Shown here one piece after another: positions 61,588 through 64,000 of a stretch of 64,000 bases of DNA. The stretch lies in assembly GCA_964019055.1 (NCBI GenBank), contig OZ025214.1, positions 620,001-684,000 of the forward strand, in the 5' to 3' direction. A program made the position numbers and the translations under genes. Each line of letters starts with the position of its first letter. Position 1 is the first letter of the stretch. The notes beneath the pieces were generated by a model. That model saw only the letters and a list, made by a program, of their open reading frames with translations. It did not search any database and was not told the origin of the DNA. This DNA comes from Anthopleura xanthogrammica (lineage: Eukaryota; Cnidaria; Anthozoa; Actiniaria; Actiniidae).

Positions 61588-62483
61588 CAGTATTTCTTTA
61601 AATCGCTTTTGCTTTCTATCCGCCTCCTTCTGTACTACGAAAAGCGGGATAAAACAGCTTACCTTTTGAAGTTAGAGGGCAACAAGAGATTGGAGTGGAG
61701 AACTAACTTCCAGTGATTATTGTACGACCCTTGTTTATCAAGAAGTTAACATGTGATGTCCTGTAAACTCACGCCAAGAGATTTGACTGACACACCCCAG
61801 GTCACTTCCGTCCCCGTAGTCGACGTGTCTACCTCCGGCGTTTCTATGTTTCTACGAGCCTGAGAATTTATCAAAAATAAGAAAAATAACCTAAATATTC
61901 ATATTCATGCCATACGTCATATAGTGGCCTCTTTTTCTGTTCGGAGAGAAAGAAAATATAGTGAAAAAATGTTTAAATAAGAAAAATCAAAAATGAGCTT
62001 CAAGTCCTCTATCCCATCTTTTACTGTACTTTTTATTTATTATTTCTTTGTTTTGTACATTTTGCTTCATCATATGTTAAAGTTTTGCTATGACTTCCTG
62101 TGTTTTCATGGATTTAACCATAACAAAAACTCTAACTACAACTTTCACCTCCTCCGGAAAACCAAAAAAGATTAAAAACTGGCGTCAGTCACAGTAATGA
62201 AAAGATAACAACCAGATATTTTTTATCAGCACTTTCCCACGAAATTCTATCCCCATTAAAGTAAGAAAATAATTATCAAATATCATAACTGGAAATAATA
62301 ACAATAAAAATGATCGGAAGCCTGTGGTGTCTCTTTACCGCGAGAGACTAGTACTAATGCTATCCGCGGTGTTTATGGTCAGCAGCCTCTCGGCACCATA
62401 GCAACAAAAAAGAAACGATCAGCTCATCAATGGTGGAGGTTTATCAAATTTGGTCTCAGATTTTCATCACATTTTACATTTAA
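61588..62483. promoter_or_regulatory. Divergent upstream region of the coiled-coil gene and CFAP43
   Basis: About 900 bp between two outward-facing start codons. The patch 61795-61865 is CpG-richer than its surroundings and ends in possible donors on the minus strand, which may mark a first exon of the coiled-coil gene. The X-box-like site is listed separately. The frame of about 60 codons at 61993-62175 has no likeness and is not called. Confidence 0.45.
62392..62405 (+). promoter_or_regulatory. RFX X-box-like site upstream of CFAP43
   Basis: ggcaccatagcaac matches the X-box plan of two imperfect inverted half sites around AT (ideal gttgccatggcaac); the right half is nearly perfect. It is 79 bp upstream of the proposed CFAP43 start codon. 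RFX factors bind such sites in promoters of ciliary genes. Confidence 0.55.
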
Positions 62484-64000
62484 ATGGACCAATTTGGGAC
62501 TTTGGAGCTCAGGTTAGAATAAAACGATATCTTCTTTAGCCATTCGTCGTAAAACAACTCGAATTAATGAAGAAAAACGCAAAAAAACTTTGTTGTTTTG
62601 AATCGTACAATTTTGACTTTGCAACATCAACTACTTCGGTTTGTTTTTAAATACTGTTCTTCTTCTTCTTATTATTATTAGTTGGGCCCAAGGCTATGAT
62701 GGTGGATCCTCAAGTTTTGTTAATAAAGATACGTTATGTTTTGTCTGTGGAAATAACGTCAAATTCATTAACATCAAAGACAGGAGCATATCATTTCTTC
62801 CCACTCCTGGTGATGGGATTGGAGTCCTTACTACAAACCCTGTATACAACTTGTATGCCTTCCCAGAATTGAAGGCCAATCCAAGGATCTTTATTTATAT
62901 GTTCCCTGATTTTAGTAGGCCTAGGGCAATACTCAAAGGTAGGTCTATATGAATTATTTGGATAGGAAGTTTTTTACTTTGGTATTTACAATACAGTAAG
63001 CTTACAGAGCAATTTTCGTATGATTGGGAAACATATGGTACTGTCACCTAACAGCACTTGAACACTACGACACGTTGTAACATTGAAATGTAACGTTTTT
63101 TCCCCCAGAGGGTGCAAAGCTCAGCTACTCAGCATTAGCTTTTGCAAACAACAGCTCTATATTTGCCAGTTTTTCTGGTCTTCCAGACTTTCAGTTAATA
63201 ATCTGGTAAGCTGTTGAATAAAGATTTATTTTGACTTAATATTTGTACTTATTTAAACTATATTTGCTAATTATATGGACTGTGTTTCATACAGGAATTG
63301 GGTGAATGGGCTCAAACTGTGCTCAATCAATTTGCAACATCTGTCATGCGGTAACCTGTCATTCAATCCTGTTAACTGGAGACAGTTGTGTACTATTGGC
63401 AAAGACATGTTGAACATTTGGCAAGTTGAGCAACTGGATGATAAATACACTCTTACATCAAGGTAAGATGGCAACAGTTTATACCAGAACATCTATGGGT
63501 GGTATATTTCTAATAACATGTACATGAAGTATAGTAATAAAATCTGATATAATGAAAGAATGGACCAACAATAAATGGGAAAATAGATGGATGACTAAAT
63601 CACCAAAATAATGTTATGTATAATACAGTAATAAAAGTCCTGTCTTATGATTAGAATGAATTTGCCATTTTCCATACATCGGTTCACTGGTTACATACAA
63701 AGCATTGAATCGAGACTGCAAGCTGCCAGTAGTTTCAAAGGATTTTTTAAATTTGAACCTTGCAGTCTCAACTGAATGCTTTGTGTTTGACCAGTGAACC
63801 AATGTATGGAAAGTGGTGAATGAATGACAAATGAAAAAAATTCAAAGATGAATGGATGAATGAACTAACAAACATACTGATTGCATTGCAAAGAATTTCA
63901 AGTTCCTATGCTACAGTCTGTTGGACAGGAGACTTCAGTCACTACATGATTGTCTGACTCATTATTTCCTTCAATACATGTGTACTTTTAGTGAATTCAA
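62484..64000 (+). CDS. CFAP43: Cilia- and flagella-associated protein 43, 5' part
   Basis: Exons 62484-62512, 62682-62938, 63109-63205, 63295-63462 join in frame; a fifth seems to start at 63992 (acceptor acttttag) and runs off the window. The N-terminus reads MDQFGTLELSWAQGYDGG. The following CFVCGNNVKFINI, GIGVLTTNPVYNLYAF, IFIYMFPDF and PDFQLIIWNWVNGLKL belong to the first WD40 repeats of the CFAP43/CFAP44 pair; NIWQVEQLD fits CFAP43 better than CFAP44, from memory. The two form the tether/tether-head structure at the inner-arm dynein f (I1) motor domain of the axoneme and are needed for ciliary and sperm motility. I placed the start in the separate 29-base exon because the main frame has no ATG before its acceptor. 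Confidence 0.88.
63013..63097 (+). repeat. Partial MITE next to CFAP43 exon 3
   Basis: ttcgtatgattgggaaacat and atggtactgtc ... gtaacattgaaatg match the left half of the element at 54967-55163. It ends about 10 bp before the polypyrimidine tract and acceptor of exon 3, so it may contribute splice-site context. Confidence 0.7.
63657..63822. repeat. Hairpin MITE in CFAP43 intron 4
   Basis: Arms of about 65 bp: ccatacatcggttcactgg ... cgagactgcaag on the left and cttgcagtctcaactg ... ccagtgaaccaatgtatgg on the right, with a loop of about 30 bp. No coding frame. Confidence 0.88.

Noticed and set aside
62641..62681. CFAP43 start at a TTG in the main frame
   Set aside because: It is not an ATG and lies in the intron polypyrimidine/acceptor region; the upstream ATG exon at 62484-62512 fits in phase and matches the family start.

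Overview
This window looks like nuclear DNA of an AT-rich, intron-bearing animal, most likely a cnidarian of the anthozoan (coral or sea anemone) type. The reasons are: standard GT-AG introns of 0.1 to 3.6 kb; metazoan-only gene families (adhesion GPCR group A, Polycomb PCGF, class A GPCRs, CFAP43); several intronless class A GPCRs with atypical D/ERY and NPxxY motifs, as is common in cnidarians; and dense tRNA-derived SINEs and hairpin MITEs. The species call is inference; no rRNA, mitochondrial or marker gene is present to fix it. All exon models below were built by hand from splice consensus, reading-frame continuity and remembered family alignments.

Layout. 0-0.7 kb: 3' truncated class A GPCR (minus). 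0.7-13.5 kb: gene-poor, with three SINE copies and one weak small ORF. 13.5-18.1 kb: nine-exon phosphatidylinositol 4-kinase type II (plus). 19.3-21.0 kb: secreted, proline-rich, cysteine-rich protein resembling a cystine-knot/IL-17-type ligand (minus), whose initiator ATG alone forms the coding part of exon 1. 21-25.5 kb: gene-poor, one large MITE. 25.7-30.6 kb: two tandem, intronless paralogous peptide-type GPCRs (plus) with a possible small two-exon gene between them. 31.2-35.3 kb: ten-exon PCGF1-like Polycomb RING protein (plus) with a repeat-rich set of introns. 36.3-39.8 kb: a head-to-head, palindromic pair of intronless CDADC1-like double-deaminase genes; one copy keeps the zinc/catalytic residues of the C-terminal domain and the other has lost all of them. 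41.3-56.4 kb: seventeen-exon ADGRA (GPR124/GPR125-like) adhesion GPCR (minus) with a possible nested intronless gene. 56.9-59.8 kb: eight-exon dihydropteridine reductase QDPR (plus), divergent from ADGRA across 468 bp. 60.8-61.6 kb: uncharacterised basic coiled-coil protein (minus), divergent from the 5' part of the ciliary WD-repeat gene CFAP43 (62.5 kb to the right edge), which has an RFX X-box-like site in its promoter.

The genes do not form one pathway. The shared themes are membrane signalling (three GPCRs, ADGRA, PI4K2, a secreted ligand-like protein) and local duplication (GPCR pair, deaminase pair). The most unusual item is the deaminase palindrome with its enzyme/pseudoenzyme pair.
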